This document shows positions 63,197-64,000 of a stretch of 64,000 bases of DNA, one piece after another (the stretch's first letter is position 1; each line of letters begins with the position of its first letter). A program made the translations under genes and the position numbers. The notes beneath the pieces were generated by a model. The model searched no databases and was not told where the DNA came from. It saw nothing but the letters and a program-made list of their open reading frames with translations. This DNA comes from Austropuccinia psidii (lineage: Eukaryota; Basidiomycota; Pucciniomycetes; Pucciniales; Sphaerophragmiaceae): NCBI GenBank assembly GCA_023105745.1, contig JALGQZ010000002.1, positions 47,280,497 to 47,344,496 of the forward strand. Direction: 5' to 3'.

Positions 63197-64000
63197 TTAT
63201 TTTTCAATCCCTTCTTCCTCCAGTTCCTCATCTTCTTCTCCTGAGCTTGACTCTGCTGCCTCTCCTCTTGGATAAAGCCATTTTATTTTGCTTGTTTCAA
63301 GACTTGCTAAGTTTGTTCCATCTAGCTCTTCAAAATCATATGGACCATTGTTTATTTGTTAAAGAGCTCTATATGGCCCATTCCATATATTCTTGAATAA
63401 CAGTCCCCATTAAGACTAAAAAGGTCCATTGTAAACTAATATCATTTCTCCAGGCTCAATTGAATTTCTTATTTGATGGGCCAATCTCCTATACCAATAT
63501 CTTATTGAATCTTCCCTGGACTTTCTCAACTTCTTTTCTTCCTTCCCAGATAACTGGGTAGCTCTTGCTTTCAATAGCTATTCTGTTGATAATACTTTAT
63601 GCCATTCTGTTTCTAAACATGTTTTTGATTCTATATCTATTATTAATACTACTTTTTGATCAAATTGAATTTCCAATTGTGAATAACCTGCTGTCCTTTT
63701 TTTTGAGATTTTCATCCAAGGTAATCAGAGGTATATATTCTTTCCATTTTGAACCATTTTTTCCACATAGTTTTACTGAAGCATTCTTTGAATTCTTGTG
63801 ACCTCTTTCTAACATTCCTTGAGATTCACAATAATAAGGGGCTGTGACCCTTATCTTTGATCCTGCCTTCCTTACTTGATCTTTTAGCTCTCCTCAAAAT
63901 TCAGGTCCTCCATCTACTGTGACCTCCTTTGGTGCTCCATATCTGCAAAGAAATTCTGTTGTAAACCACTCTGAGACTGAATTGAATGTGATTCTAACCA
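63197..64000 (-). pseudogene. Integrase C-terminal part of a different Ty3/gypsy lineage (element D)
   Basis: On the minus strand from the window edge: WFTTEFLCRYGAPKEVTVDG with an adjacent GGPEF (integrase second Asp), VTAPYYCESQGMLERGHKNS (catalytic Glu), KWKEYIPL, RYWYRRLAHQIRNS, NIWNGPYRAL, FEELDGTNLASLETSKIKW and an acidic tail SSSGEEDEELEEEGIEK with stop TAA at 63197-63199. These words fit a basidiomycete gypsy lineage different from A, B and C and without a chromodomain. Internal stops (after GGPEF, after LSTE and in the YNGPF region) show that it is broken. The 5' part continues beyond the window. Confidence 0.8.

Noticed and set aside
1..64000. tRNA and rRNA genes
   Set aside because: No cloverleaf with internal A/B box promoters and no rRNA-like block was seen by eye; a tRNA scan was not possible.

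Overview
The window is nuclear DNA of a fungus with a very AT-rich, transposon-dominated genome. One host gene is convincingly present: a pyruvate carboxylase (minus strand, 41847-46688) with 15 short GT-AG introns of 57-108 bp. Short introns, Ty3/gypsy pol sequences of basidiomycete type and long AT-rich gaps suggest a large-genome basidiomycete, most likely a rust fungus (Pucciniales). This assignment is inference and was not tested by a database search.

Left third (1-31923): nested LTR retrotransposons. Element A1 (plus, 5' end outside the window) has an uninterrupted gag-pol with a C-terminal chromodomain-like region and a 2.0-kb 3' LTR. It sits in the integrase region of an older element, C1, whose 3' LTR ends near 8283. 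A second C-type LTR (C2, minus) is split into 10475-11303 and 31339-31923 by a whole decayed A-family element (A2, minus, 11304-31333, 5-bp target duplication TTTTC). A2 is itself split by a complete B-family element (B1, plus, 15978-26054, target duplication CATTA). The insertion order C2, then A2, then B1 can be read from the junctions.

Middle (31924-41165): AT-rich DNA with microsatellites, then a decayed MULE-type DNA transposon. Its split transposase locus (34690-37796, minus) reads in order as a FAR1-type zinc-binding domain, MULE catalytic domain, SWIM-like Cys/His motif, AT-hook-like basic stretch and an OTU-type cysteine protease domain. A second, truncated copy (39817-41165) ends about 0.7 kb from the pyruvate carboxylase stop codon.

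Right third (46689-64000): the pyruvate carboxylase 5' flank, about 5 kb of AT-rich sequence with no gene seen, a decayed B-family element in minus orientation (B2, 53511 to about 61420), an unclassified stretch, and the 3' end of a different Ty3/gypsy lineage (D, minus) running off the right edge.

Within the LTR elements, gag, protease, reverse transcriptase, RNase H and integrase would be made as one polyprotein. Only A1 looks intact over what can be seen. B1, A2, B2, C1 and the MULE carry frameshifts, stops or lost catalytic residues. By eye the retroelement coding DNA is almost free of CpG, while the pyruvate carboxylase exons are not.
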